Notes: generated from the letters alone by a model not told the origin. A stretch of 25,000 nt of DNA from Neocallimastix lanati (nom. inval.) (GCA_016946835.1 JACVTC010000108.1:347501-372500), one strand, 5' to 3'. Shown: positions 11,754 to 22,351, numbered from the stretch's first letter. A program made the numbers and translations.

Positions 11754-12368
11754 AGAATTTATTTATGATAATTAATATATTTCTATCAGTTATTAATTAT
11801 TATATATTTACGTAAATTTGCAATTATTAAAAACAATTTGAGGTAATAATGTTACTGATTTATAACAATTATATTCAAAATAAAATAATAAAGAATATAT
11901 TTCTGTGAAAGTACAGTTATCAAATTCTATTGAGAAATAATTATAAATACTGGTATTATAAAACATGATCATAAACGATCTAAAATCTCTAAATGTAAAG
12001 TTATAAAATGTAATATTTTTAAATTTGACTTTTACATTTTCAGACCCTGCTTTATATATAAAAAAAATTTGGTTTTTAAAATCATTTTGAAAATCAAATA
12101 TTGTTCCATTTTTACTATAAAAATATATATTTTTAGATAATTCGACTACATTTCTTGAACTAAAAGAGATTTTATAGTTATCTTCATCAAAAAACAATTT
12201 TATCTCATCAATATCTTGATTATATGATAAATTATTCATACTGTCAACCAGATAATTCATACTTTCTTCATCATTCTTTACTGATAATTCAATTGAATAT
12301 ATTTTACTTATTAAATATATCCATAATATAAACAAATTTTTAAAAAAATGTTTTTTTATCTTTATTGA

Positions 12369-12374
<6 letters not shown>
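6829..12374 (-). CDS. Class C GPCR-like receptor with beta-helix and EGF-like ectodomain, 11 exons
   Basis: Proposed exons on the minus strand: 12374-11812, 11582-11428, 11330-11174, 11027-10915, 10814-10664, 10509-10155, 9973-9816, 9607-8997, 8860-8515, 8333-7484, 7179-6829. All introns are GT-AG (97-304 nt); phases match throughout and give one 1,269-residue frame. Residues 1-28 are a signal peptide (basic start, FFKNLFILWIYLISKIYS). About 60-750 is an Asn/Ile-rich parallel beta-helix (repeated FNNC, INNS, FINN), with GG[AS] repeats like those of polymorphic membrane proteins near 548, 576, 610 and 638. About 757-861 is a Cys-rich neck ending CNCLPGWIGINC, an EGF-like signature. Seven helices lie near 873-895, 906-926, 934-958, 1057-1079, 1103-1122, 1138-1160 and 1169-1188. 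Cys934 (start of helix 3) and Cys1098 (loop before helix 5) match the class C disulfide. The protein probably senses an extracellular ligand, possibly a polysaccharide; ligand and G-protein coupling are inferred. The acceptor of intron 2 is the least certain boundary. Confidence 0.85.
7214..7450. repeat. Five-copy 48-49-bp minisatellite inside the last intron
   Basis: The string ttagttttaatatattatat recurs at 7221, 7269, 7318, 7367 and 7416, giving periods of 48, 49, 49 and 49 bp. The array, with a poly-A run at about 7451-7479, fills most of the 304-nt intron (7483-7180) that splits transmembrane helix 6 of the receptor. The copies are almost identical, so the array is young and probably variable in length. 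Confidence 0.93.
9609..9765. repeat. (TTA)n and poly-T tracts in receptor intron 7
   Basis: A TTA array of about 85 bp (9617-9701) and a poly-T tract of about 45 bp (9718-9763) make up most of intron 7 (9815-9608). On the coding strand these read as (TAA)n and poly-A. Confidence 0.9.
10571..10648. repeat. (AAAT)n and (AAT)n tracts in receptor intron 5
   Basis: A short AAAT array (10571-10595) followed by an AAT array of about 50 bp lies within intron 5 (10663-10510). Confidence 0.88.
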
Positions 12375-12423
<49 letters not shown>

Positions 12424-12424
12424 T
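12375..12424. repeat. (ATT)n array directly before the receptor start codon
   Basis: On the coding strand this reads (AAT)n running straight into the ATG at 12374-12372, so it lies in the 5' leader of the receptor transcript. Its length may vary between strains. Confidence 0.9.
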
Positions 12425-12737
12425 TAAATATATATTACTAATAATTAAAAAAAATACTGATAAAAAAGAATAAAGTATTTTCATTATGTTCTCCTATTCC
12501 TCTATATTCTATAATTTAAAGTTCAAAAATTTTATATTAATATTATTTTTATTTATTTATTTTTCCTTAAAGTATATTTATAAATTATATTTAAATTTTT
12601 ATGCAAATAAACTTTTAAATGTATGATCTTTATATTTTATTTTATTTTTATTTTTATTTTTTTATTTTATTTTCTTTTTCTTTTTACGGATAAAAATTTT
12701 TTAAAGTTTTCATTTTAAGACTTTCAAATAATTTAAA
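12425..12737. other. Upstream region of the receptor gene
   Basis: A/T-rich, with no gene. It should contain the receptor promoter, but TATA-like strings are too frequent here to choose one. A stretch at about 12689-12744 resembles one at about 19369-19425. Confidence 0.5.
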
Positions 12738-13512
<775 letters not shown>

Positions 13513-13605
13513 TTGTTAACAATCAAGATTATTATATAATAATTATATAATAACATAAATTTAATTTAATAAAAATGTATATACATATAAATTTATTCTA
13601 ACATA

Positions 13606-13613
13606 TGACGTCA
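13606..13613 (+). promoter_or_regulatory. CRE-like site TGACGTCA in the left LTR region
   Basis: A perfect 8-bp palindrome bound by CREB/ATF-type bZIP factors in other fungi. It sits within a longer near-palindrome (acat...atgt) about 80 bp upstream of a TATA-like box. It is striking because GC-containing 8-mers are rare in this DNA. Confidence 0.45.
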
Positions 13614-13693
13614 CATGTATTTATTCATAATTTAATTTTATTCATATATTTATGTAAACAATTGTTATACTTTAAAAATTGTACTCTCTCTTT

Positions 13694-13700
13694 TATAAAA
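13694..13700 (+). promoter_or_regulatory. TATA-like box of the left LTR
   Basis: TATAAAA stands about 25-30 bp upstream of the segment shared by both LTR copies, a position expected for U3 next to R. AT richness limits its weight. Confidence 0.35.
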
Positions 13701-13720
13701 ACTTAAATAAATAAAGTGAT

Positions 13721-13800
13721 AATAATAATTATTAATACAAAACAATATTAAAGGTATTATTTTATCTTTGTGTCTTTTTTCTACCGATAGTCGGTTAATA
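13721..13800 (+). repeat. Left LTR, 3' part (copy 1 of the terminal direct repeat)
   Basis: This segment matches 18996-19072 with only a few differences (one base in the tttatctttg part, a shorter T run, one G/T near the end). Its end, ctaccgatagtcgg, is unusually GC-rich for this region. The following sequence, about 13792-13812 (ggttaatagattaagag), is where a tRNA primer-binding site would lie, but no exact match can be claimed. Confidence 0.8.
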
Positions 13801-13908
13801 GATTAAGAGTCTCAAAGAAGACCAGAGACTAAAATATCATAAAAAAAAAAAAATTTTAATAAAAATTTTTAATATATTAATAAATTAAAAAATTTATTAT
13901 TTTTTCCC

Positions 13909-14638
13909 ATGAGCGAGATTAATAATTATATAATATTAAAAGGTACAGATAATTATGCGTTATGGTTTAATTATCTGTGCAATGATCTAAGAAAGGAAGG
14001 TAATGTATTGAATAACGTGGATATTTATAATCCACCAAATGATAAGAAAGAACAAATTAAAAAGGATGCAAAAGTTGTATCTAAAAATTCTAAATACAAT
14101 AAATATAAATATCCATAGAGAAATAGTAGGACTAAATACTTCCTATGAAATTATATCAAAATTAAAGAAGAAAAATGGTAGTTCAACTACTGATTCATCA
14201 TACTGGTTGAAGAAATTAAACTCAATAAAAACAACTAATAAACAAGGAATTCTAGACGTGATAGATCAGTTAAAAGATATTTTTGAAAACATGGATAATA
14301 TAAATTTCCACTTATCTGAAGATGAAAAATTAAGATACCTATTTAACGCTATGCCAGAAGATTATACAAATAAATTTACTCTTACTGATAAAGATAATTT
14401 TACTAGTATTAGTAAGAAAATAGTGGAAGACATAAACAAACTTGCTTATATCCAACAATGGAACTTAAATAATCAACCTATGGATGATCCAATGGAAATA
14501 GACTATGTTGGTAAATTCCAAAAGAAGAATAAAAATAACAATAAAAGAAACTACCAGACAAAGAAAGCAGATAAAAAATACTGTCATATATGTAATAAAA
14601 ATAATCACAACACTTCTGATTGCTGGTTTAACACGTAA
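13909..14638 (+). pseudogene. gag: Copia gag, frameshifted and ended by a stop
   Basis: Capsid and nucleocapsid of the retroelement. The start MSEINNYIILKGTDNYALWF shows the N-terminal gag motif ('F-G-NY-W') common to Ty1/copia. The frame shifts by one base within the A run near 14085-14090, after which the second frame continues through the capsid region (YWLKKLNSIK, LRYLFNAMPEDY). A CCHC zinc knuckle (C-x2-C-x4-H-x4-C) lies at 14582-14623 and would bind RNA. A TAA at 14636-14638 then interrupts the frame that otherwise continues into the protease. In intact elements gag and pol form one polyprotein, so both lesions are disabling. The start codon is chosen because it begins the recognisable gag motif directly after the leader. 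Confidence 0.85.
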
Positions 14639-16058
14639 AATAAAAACAGTAAATTTAATAAATATGTAAACCAAGAGTATTCCAAGGAAGAGAATACAAA
14701 CAATAGTAAAAGTAATAATAATAATCAATCATCTTCAAAGAAAAAAGGAAAAGGAACATATTATACAGGAATAATTAAACAATATAATATAAATGAACAA
14801 TACAATGCTAATGTAGATTATGAAGATATAAAGATCATGTTTAAAAAGGACACTAATAAATCTCATAAATCAGTATATTTAATTAATTATAAAAGTAACG
14901 CGTCAAAAGTGTTAAAGAACATTTCTTCAATTAATTTCTATAATAAATCCTACTGGTTATATGATTCTGGAGCAGGAAAACACTTAACAAACAATAAAAA
15001 CTTATTACAAAAAATACAAAAAAGAAGAAATTGAATTAACCTGTGCTAATAATACTGTATGCACCTTTAAAGGTTATGGAGAATTTTCTTTCTTTATAAA
15101 TAATTATAAAATTATTTCAAAACGCATCTTATACTCAAAAGATGTTGCCGAGAACATGATAAGTGGTGTGGAATTAGCAAAATTAGGCATTAAGAATCTA
15201 ACTGAATCAATTAATAATGATACAGTCAAAATTACTTTAATGGATAACCTATACAAAACTATAGGATCATTTTTATCAAATAGTCGCAATGAATTAATAA
15301 TTACAGCAATACATGATGATTCAATAAAAGAAAATATAAAAAATAATATAATGGCAATAAATGAACTAAATAATGAAAGTAAATTATTATGGCATAGAAG
15401 ATTAGGCCATTACTATATAGAAAATTTAAATGAATATTTAGATATTCATAATATTAAGGAATCAGAATGTGTTGACTGTAAAATCGCAAAATTAAAACGA
15501 TTCCAACATAACAAAGAAACTCCAAAAGCAACAGAAATATTAGAAATAATACATTCCGACATTATTAGACCAATTAATGATTCAATTACTGGAAAAAGAT
15601 TTATACTAACAGTAATTGATGAAAAATCACATAAAAGTTGGATTTTTCTAATGAAAAGTAAATCAGAAACAATTGATTTACTTATTGATTTTATTAAATA
15701 TTTAAATAACATTTTTAATGATAAAAAAGTGAAAAATTTTAAGTCTGATAATGCTAAGGAATATAGAAATAAAAAGCTAAATAGATTTTGTAAAGATAAT
15801 GGAATAAATAAGGTTTATTCTCCTCCCTACAATCCAGAAAATAATGGTTTAGCAGAAAGGTTTAATCAAACCATTATTTCTTGTACTAAAACTTTGTTAT
15901 ATTGGAGCAAATTATCTGAAAATTTTTGGGATTTTGCTATCCAATATGCAAATTACTTATATAATAAAACTCCGCATCTTATCTCTGAGAAAACTATCCC
16001 AGATGAAGTTTTCTTTAATGAAAAAGTTAAAATTGATCATATAAGGACTTTTGGATGT
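14639..16058 (+). pseudogene. pol: Copia protease and integrase, frameshifted and cut by a solo LTR
   Basis: After the gag stop the same frame continues to 15034 with a Lys/Asn-rich linker and the aspartic protease motif DSGA at 14963-14974. A frameshift in the A run near 15017-15022 moves the reading to the next frame, which runs to the insertion at 16058. The integrase zinc-binding His and Cys residues are at 15393-15395, 15408-15410, 15469-15471 and 15478-15480. The catalytic triad is Asp at 15558-15560, Asp at 15747-15749 and Glu at 15855-15857, with 35 residues between the second Asp and Glu (DD35E), all preserved. The frame reaches RTFGC, a conserved spot in the family, and is broken there by the LTR at 16059. 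The last residues read beyond that point belong to the LTR. Confidence 0.88.
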
Positions 16059-16762
16059 TGTAAAGATGTGATTATCCCAATCACATTTTAAATTAAAAAT
16101 TTTTCTTGTGTAATTCAAAAATGTAAATTATTCTTTGATTTATAAAATAATAAACAAAGTAAATAAATCATATGAACTAAATTTTTGAATTATATTCCTT
16201 AAGCCACAAGATAAATTTTTAATGTAATAATTTTTATAAATTTTAATTCTGAGAAAATTATTGTTGTAAAATAATTTAAATGAATTAATTAAAGTTTAAA
16301 ACAAAATAAATTAATAATTTATTTTGTGAAAATTAAGTTTCAAAATTTAATCATGACTCCTTTAACATTGTTTTTAAATCGAAAATAAATAAAGACTTTA
16401 CTTATAATATTAAAATAATAAATAGATAATAAATGTACTTAATTTTAATTATTTAGTATTTAGTTTAATTAATAATTATATTTTTCTAAATTTAGTTATA
16501 GTTTATAAATTTATTATTTAATAAAATTCATTAGGATAGTTTTATATTAAAATATATGTAATTTAAATAAAATAATATATTATCAATGTATTTAGGAAAA
16601 GTATAAATAGAAGATACTTTTCACATTTTTTCTCGATGTAATTGTTATTTTTAACAAATAACTATTAAATATTAATAAAATATATTTTAATAAAAAATTT
16701 TTTAATAAAATAAAATTTATTGTATTTTGTTATTGTAATCTATTTTTGTGTTTTCTTTTACA
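16059..16762 (+). mobile_element. Solo LTR 1 inserted in the integrase
   Basis: A 704-bp segment begins TGTAAA and ends TTTACA (TG...CA with a short inverted repeat) and is flanked on both sides by GATGT (16054-16058 and 16763-16767), a 5-bp target duplication. The interrupted integrase frame lines up exactly on the two sides once the segment and one copy of GATGT are ignored, which proves insertion. No coding sequence is inside. It carries a TATA-like box at 16602 and AATAAA-like strings near the end. Its sequence differs from the LTR of the host copia element, so it comes from another family. A solo LTR arises by recombination between the two LTRs of a full element. Confidence 0.92.
16602..16609 (+). 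promoter_or_regulatory. TATA-like box inside solo LTR 1
   Basis: TATAAATA in the context gtataaatagaagat, in the last quarter of the LTR and followed by a C/T-rich stretch, is the best U3 promoter candidate. The orientation of the LTR is inferred from this box. Confidence 0.4.
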
Positions 16763-17415
16763 GATGTATCATTTATTATAAAATCTTTGATCAAAATAAA
16801 TCTAAGTTTTCACCAAATTCAAAGAAAGGAATTTTCCTTGGATTTAGTGAAGTTACTAACTCTAATATTGTTATGGATTATGAAGATTATAAAATTCATA
16901 ACGTTAGAGAGATAATATGTCAAGAAAATGAGCCGGCTAAACTTTCTCTATCTAATTCAGCAGGTGAAGAAAATGAAAAATCTGAAAATGTAAATAATGA
17001 AGAAAATTATAATAATTTAAGTTCTGAAAAAAAATTTTCTACTGAAAACTCTAATTCATATGAAAATAATAAATTTTATGATGATAATTATAATTCCATA
17101 AATGGAAATAATATTAATAATCATGAAATTAAAAATTTGAATAATAATAATAAAATTCAAAATGAATCAAATAATAAAGAATATACAGATAATATTATAC
17201 AAAATGTAAATTCTCATATATTAAATAAATAAGAATTAAATCCAAAATTCAATATTAATAACTTTCAGTTAAATAATAATATATTACAAAATAAAAGTGT
17301 GAAAACACCTTCTCTTAATGTAAACAAAAGAATAAAATTAAACTTTAAAAGAGGAAGAAGGCAAAACGAAAAATGTTTCACAAGATATATTAAATTTTAA
17401 TAAAAATTTAAATAT
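16763..17415 (+). pseudogene. pol: Copia integrase C-terminus and Asn-rich linker
   Basis: The frame resumes after solo LTR 1 with CIIYYKIFDQNKSKF and KKGIFLGFSEVTNSNIVMDY, the conserved region that follows the integrase core in copia elements (GIFLGYS-type motif, then a strand ending NVREII). A low-complexity Asn/Glu/Ser-rich linker follows. A TAA at 17230-17232 interrupts the frame, and a one-base shift in an A run near 17367-17371 precedes the part reading VSQDILNFNKNLN, which is then cut by the second solo LTR at 17416. The linker is expected between integrase and RT and shows no domain of its own. Confidence 0.8.
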
Positions 17416-17675
17416 TGTTAGAAATAAGTTTAATACAGTTAATATAAAAATAATATATAATTAATAAATATAAATATAGTTAATAATAAATAATTATAAT
17501 ATCATAAACATAAAATATATGTATAAATGTTAGTAGCGTATTATATCAGATGATATATACCACACATATATATATGTAAAATTATTATAAAATGTATGTT
17601 ATAAATAATCAACAATGTAATATTTTAATATACGGAACTTTTAATAATAAATAAATAAAGTGTAATTTTATAACA
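17416..17675 (+). mobile_element. Solo LTR 2 inserted in the integrase-RT linker
   Basis: A 260-bp segment beginning TGTTAG and ending TATAACA (TG...CA, inverted TGTTA/TAACA) is flanked by AATAT at 17411-17415 and 17676-17680. The Asn-rich frame on the left continues in phase on the right if the segment and one AATAT are ignored. It holds no gene; AATAAA repeats near 17648-17658 could be its polyadenylation signal. The 5-bp duplication is AT-only and thus weaker evidence than for solo LTR 1, but the terminal TG...CA and the frame continuity support it. Its length and sequence differ from solo LTR 1, so it is a third family. Strand is arbitrary. Confidence 0.75.
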
Positions 17676-17680
17676 AATAT

Positions 17681-18995
17681 TAATAATAATTTTAATTTAA
17701 ATAAAAATTTAAATAATAAATTATTATATAATAATATCTCAAATAACAGAAAGAATAAAAATATAAATAATTCTGAAAATACTTCCTATATTGATAATAG
17801 CCAAAGTAATGTTGATTAAAAATAATTCAAATATCATTAATAACAATATTAATTTAAAAAGAAATTTTTCTGAAGTTGATTATGAAAAGAGTAATTTACC
17901 GTCTATTAAATACAAAAGAATAAATAATAATAGATATATTGCTACCATTTCCACAAATGTTCCTCTTTCCTATACTGAAGATATAACATGTAAAAACTAC
18001 GAAGAATGGGAAAAAGCAATTCAGGATGAACTTAAAAATTTATATGATAATAATATTTTTACTTTTGTTAAGTATATTCCTAAAGGAAAAAATATTATTT
18101 CTTCAATGTGGGTTTTTGCAAATAAATATAATGGTGAATATATTATTACCAAAAGAAAAGCACGTCTTGTAGCTAGAGGATTTAGACAAAGACGTGGTAT
18201 CGATTATGATTTGACCTATTCTCCGACTCTCAATACAGATACCTTAAAACTATTTTTTTTTCCCCTTGCTGAAAAATATAAATGGCCAATTCAACAATTA
18301 GATATTAAAGCTGCGTATCTCAATGCAGATTTAGACAAAGAAATCTATATGTCTATGCCGCCAGGAGATCCTAACTTTGGGAGGGGATAGTGGAAGTTGA
18401 ATAAGGCATTGTATGGGTTGAAGCAATCTGGCCGACAATGGAACAAAACTTTATCAAAATTTTTAATCAAAAACAGATATACTCAATTAATAACAGAAAA
18501 ATGTATATTCGTTAAGAAAAATGAAAAAGGTGATGTATTAGTTATAATAGGTGTATATGTAGATGGCATGGTCATTACAGGTATAAAAATAGAAATACAA
18601 AATACAATTAATATTATAAAGAATAATTTTAAAATATCCAAATCTGAACAAATAAATTATATTCTTGGAATTGAAGTAAAGAAAATTGATAATAAATATA
18701 TAATCTCTCAAGTAAATTATATTAATAAGATCTTGGAAAATTTTAACATAAAATATACAAGAAAAGTAGGTACTCCATGTGTTGCTGATAATATCAAAGG
18801 TGAAAATAATAAACCCTTTGATAGAACAGTCTACAAAAGTGCCATAGGCATGTTAATATATTTATCCAAATGTACTAGACCTGATATTTCTTTTTCAGTA
18901 CATAAAGCTGCAAGAAATTCAGAAAATCCTATTATTACAGATTGGATAAAAATTACTAATATATTAAAATATTTAAATAACACAAAATATTATAA
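17681..18995 (+). pseudogene. pol: Copia reverse transcriptase with dead active site, RNase H missing
   Basis: After the linker (NSENTSYIDNSQSNVD, then a frameshift near 17812) the frame runs through the RT. Seen in order: NYEEWEKAIQDELKNL, the KARLVARGF motif, TYSPTLNTDTLK, QLDIKAAYLNADL (with a catalytic-type Asp), an in-frame TAG at 18388-18390, KALYGLKQSGRQWN, and the active-site box at 18556-18567. That box reads YVDG: the second catalytic Asp of YVDD is replaced by Gly (codon GGC). The C-terminal RT part is normal up to CTRPDISFSVHKAARNSE and ILKYLNNTKYYK. There the coding sequence stops at the join to LTR sequence, just where RNase H should begin, so RNase H is absent. Four different defects make it non-functional. 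Confidence 0.9.
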
Positions 18996-19072
18996 AATAA
19001 TAATTATTAATACAAAACAATATTAAAGGTATTATTTTGTCTTTGTGTCTTTTCTACCGATAGTCGTTTAAT
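18996..19072 (+). repeat. Right LTR remnant (copy 2 of the terminal direct repeat)
   Basis: Matches 13721-13800. Only the 3' part of the LTR is present. It is fused directly to the end of RT across the shared string aataataatt, so RNase H, the polypurine tract and the LTR promoter half are deleted. Confidence 0.85.
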
Positions 19073-19085
19073 AAAAATAATTTTC

Positions 19086-19360
<275 letters not shown>

Positions 19361-19362
<2 letters not shown>

Positions 19363-19431
19363 ATAACTAATAAAAATTATTTTTAAGCTCTCATTTTAGA
19401 ACTTTTGAGTAATTTATATGGTATTAATTTT

Positions 19432-19462
<31 letters not shown>

Positions 19463-19933
19463 CTTTTTAATAAATAATAATATTATTACATTTTAACTTC
19501 TATTATTTTTCAAATATAACAAAATTTCTAATAATATATGACTAAGAATTAAAAATTTGTTTATTCTTTCTTAACTTCATTATAGGATTTAAAATTTTAT
19601 ATATTGAAATGGTCATTCATGAATATTTATATTTAATTAAATATAAATAAATAAAAGACTCGTTTCTAATTCTTACTTTATTTTAAATAATTAATAATAA
19701 ATTACTTTTTTTCTACTCATAAATTAAATATTTTTTTTAACTTATATTTTAACTTATATTTTAACTTATATTTTAATTTAATTCAAGATCATAATCTCTA
19801 ATGTCAATTAAAAAAAAAAAAAAAAAATAGCACATCTAAATAAACGATTAAGAAAAGAATATGGAAATAAGTACTTTATGTTGAAATATGTTGTAAAAAC
19901 AAAAGTTAGTAGTTTCTAGATCTAATTTTTAAG
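19361..19933. other. Non-coding stretch with a 12-bp tandem repeat
   Basis: No gene is seen. A taacttatattt-type unit is repeated about four times at 19737-19784, and 19369-19425 resembles 12689-12744. A T/C-rich tract lies near 19430-19468. Confidence 0.6.
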
Positions 19934-19984
19934 ATGGATGAAGAATTAAAGTTTTTTTTACTTGAAAATTGTGATGAATTATCC

Positions 19985-20016
<32 letters not shown>

Positions 20017-20524
20017 AAACCAACTAATTGAAAAATATTTATTTTATTAAATGAATTAAATATTTAAAATCATATATGAAATAATTGTTTTGTTGAAGAA
20101 ATAAAAGTTAAAACTAATCTAATTGCTAAAGAAAAAAAAATGATGTGACATAGAGTTTAGAGACTATTAAAGAACTTTGGTATTATAAGAAAATTCGACA
20201 AAAAAAAAATAAAAATAAAGTTAGGAATGAAATCATTAAGAACCACATGTTTAAAGGAAGGCCTCCAAGTTATGCCAAAGTCTCATTTTTGAATATAAGT
20301 TTTTGGATTCCAAGAAAGTTTTATAATTATCTTTTATGATTAGATGATTGGGTTATGAAATGGCAAACTTGAAAGTCATCAGATCATAGACCAAAAAGGA
20401 CTTGTACTCATTAAGAGAAAGTAGATATAGTAAAACAAGTTTAGTGACGTTTTTGGGTACTTTAGATATTTTTAAGAATATTTGGAATAAATATCTATTA
20501 TTTTTTTTTTTTAGAACATTCTAA
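19934..20524 (+). pseudogene. Decayed gene relic, possibly Rep-like (SF3 helicase)
   Basis: This stretch is less AT-rich than its surroundings and reads as protein in all three frames, with many stops and A-run indels. It may begin at MDEELKFFLLENCDEL (19934). A later piece near 20320-20370 gives DDWVMKWQ in one frame, and 20390-20521 gives an open segment containing SRYSKTSLVTFLGT and FKNIWNKY. The K-T-S-type loop, a Leu-Gly soon after it and an aromatic-rich stretch resemble the Walker A region of Rep helicases from circular single-stranded DNA viruses and plasmids, of which endogenous relics are known in fungi. The loop lacks the Gly normally before Lys. No HUH nickase motif is recognisable. 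A relic of another P-loop protein is possible. It is certainly non-functional. Confidence 0.35.
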
Positions 20525-20580
20525 TAATTTTTCTCCAATTCAAGCATTTGGTATGGAATTAGGTATAAATAGAAGTTGTT

Positions 20581-22310
20581 AATAACATGTTTTTATAAAT
20601 TAATATTCTATTTAACAGTAATTATTTTATTTTAATTTAATTATGTTATTAAATAATAAATGATATTTTTAGAATAATAATATTTAAATATAAAATTTAT
20701 AGATTGTTGTTATAATTTATAACAATATATAATACCTATATATTTAATTTTATTTCTAACAGAAACAAACTATTGAATATAATAAAATAGCAATAAAAAA
20801 ATTGTTAACATATGTTTATTAATTTTAAACTTTCATTTTATAACTTTATTATTATTATTATTATAAATTATTATTATAAATTATTATTATTAATTATTAT
20901 TATTAATTATTATTATTATTATTATATTTATTATTTAAAAAAATTTTTTTTGTGTAAAATCTATCAAATATTATACAGAAGATATAATAAAATAATATAT
21001 ATACATAGATATACATCCAAAAAAAAAAAAAAAAAAAAAAAAAATATATGTTAAATTATAAACCGCATATTGACTATTTTTTTTATAATTTCTTTATTAT
21101 ATTATATGTATATAATTATAATCATTATATATGTAATAAATATAATTAAGAAATACATATATATTTCATATTTTAAAATATTTTTTTTTTTAAAAAAAAA
21201 TATATATATATTTAATAAATTTATATCGATTCATTTTTTATAAAATATATAATTTTAATAAACTTTTTTTTTCATGAGATTATTAAAAATATATATACAT
21301 TATATATTTTTTAATAAAATCATAATATGATTATGATTTTATCATTTGTCAGTAATTAATATAGATTAAATTTTTAATTTTTTTTTTTTTTTAAAAAAAA
21401 TTTTTCTGTATAACTATTATTAACTAATTAAAATACATCGATTATTATAATTTTTTTATTATTCTGTGTTAAGTGAACTTACAGAATGGAATGATGATAA
21501 ATTATATAGATCGATGGATTAAAAATTTTACTTTTTTTTTTTTTCTCTAATTAATTAATTAAACTTTTTTTTTTTTTTAATTTTATTTTTATTTTAATAT
21601 ATATAAATATATTTTTTTAATATTAATGTTAGTTTATTTCTATTATCTGTATATACTTTTTTTTCTAGTAAAAAAAATTATATACAATAATAAAAAAAAT
21701 TTTTAATTAATTAGTTTATTGTATTATTATAAATATTTTATTTATTTGTTGGTTAATGATTATTTTTTTTTCTTATTTTTTATTTATTCATTCATTTATT
21801 TGGTATTATTATTATTTATTTATTTGTTACTGATGTATTCATTTATTTAATAATTCATAAAAAGAAAAAAATATTTTTTTTTTTCCTTTTTTAATTATTA
21901 TTCTTTTATTTTATCGGTTTATATCTAAATAAAGTTTTTAAAATCTCTCAACTATCGATAGGTTAATTTTTTTTTAATTTCATCATCCTCAACTTTTATA
22001 TATTTAAAAATTTATTTATATTATTTTATATATTAATTGATTGCATATAGTGTACGTATTATGATAAAAAAAAAATTTTTTTTTCATTTTTTTTTATTTT
22101 TTAAAAAATCTAATTAAAAAAAAAATATATATATATATGAAATAATGAAATAATACATTCTATCTTTTTAATAATATAACATTAAATAGAAAAAAACCAT
22201 TCTATTATTTATTAAAAAAAATGAAAAATTGTTTCATGTTATTTCTAATAAATTAAGAAAAAGAATATTTAATTCTTTTAGATAATAATAAATGAAATAA
22301 TAATAAAATA

Positions 22311-22351
<41 letters not shown>

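Larger units (their letters stand above)
13560..19072 (+). mobile_element. Degenerate Ty1/copia retrotransposon
   Basis: The order gag, protease, integrase, reverse transcriptase is that of Ty1/copia (Pseudoviridae-like) elements. An 80-bp direct repeat at both ends (13721-13800 and 18996-19072) represents LTR sequence. The left end is uncertain; I place it near 13560 because promoter-like sites at 13606-13700 lie upstream of the shared segment. The coding region is broken by at least four frameshifts, several stops, a mutated RT active site, loss of RNase H and two nested solo LTRs. It cannot move by itself. Both flanks are trinucleotide arrays, which prevents a reliable call of the element's own target duplication. 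Confidence 0.88.

Noticed and set aside
14465-15712. Minus-strand open stretches at 14465-14728, 15104-15289 and 15446-15712
   Set aside because: They lie antisense to recognisable gag and integrase domains and read as hydrophobic shadow translations.
16602-16780. TATA box and following open frame at 16720-17232 as a separate gene with its own promoter
   Set aside because: The TATA box belongs to solo LTR 1 and the frame from 16763 is the continuation of the copia integrase.
20812-21054. 80-codon plus-strand open stretch
   Set aside because: A/T repeat and poly-A translation (Tyr, Ile, Lys) with no protein features.
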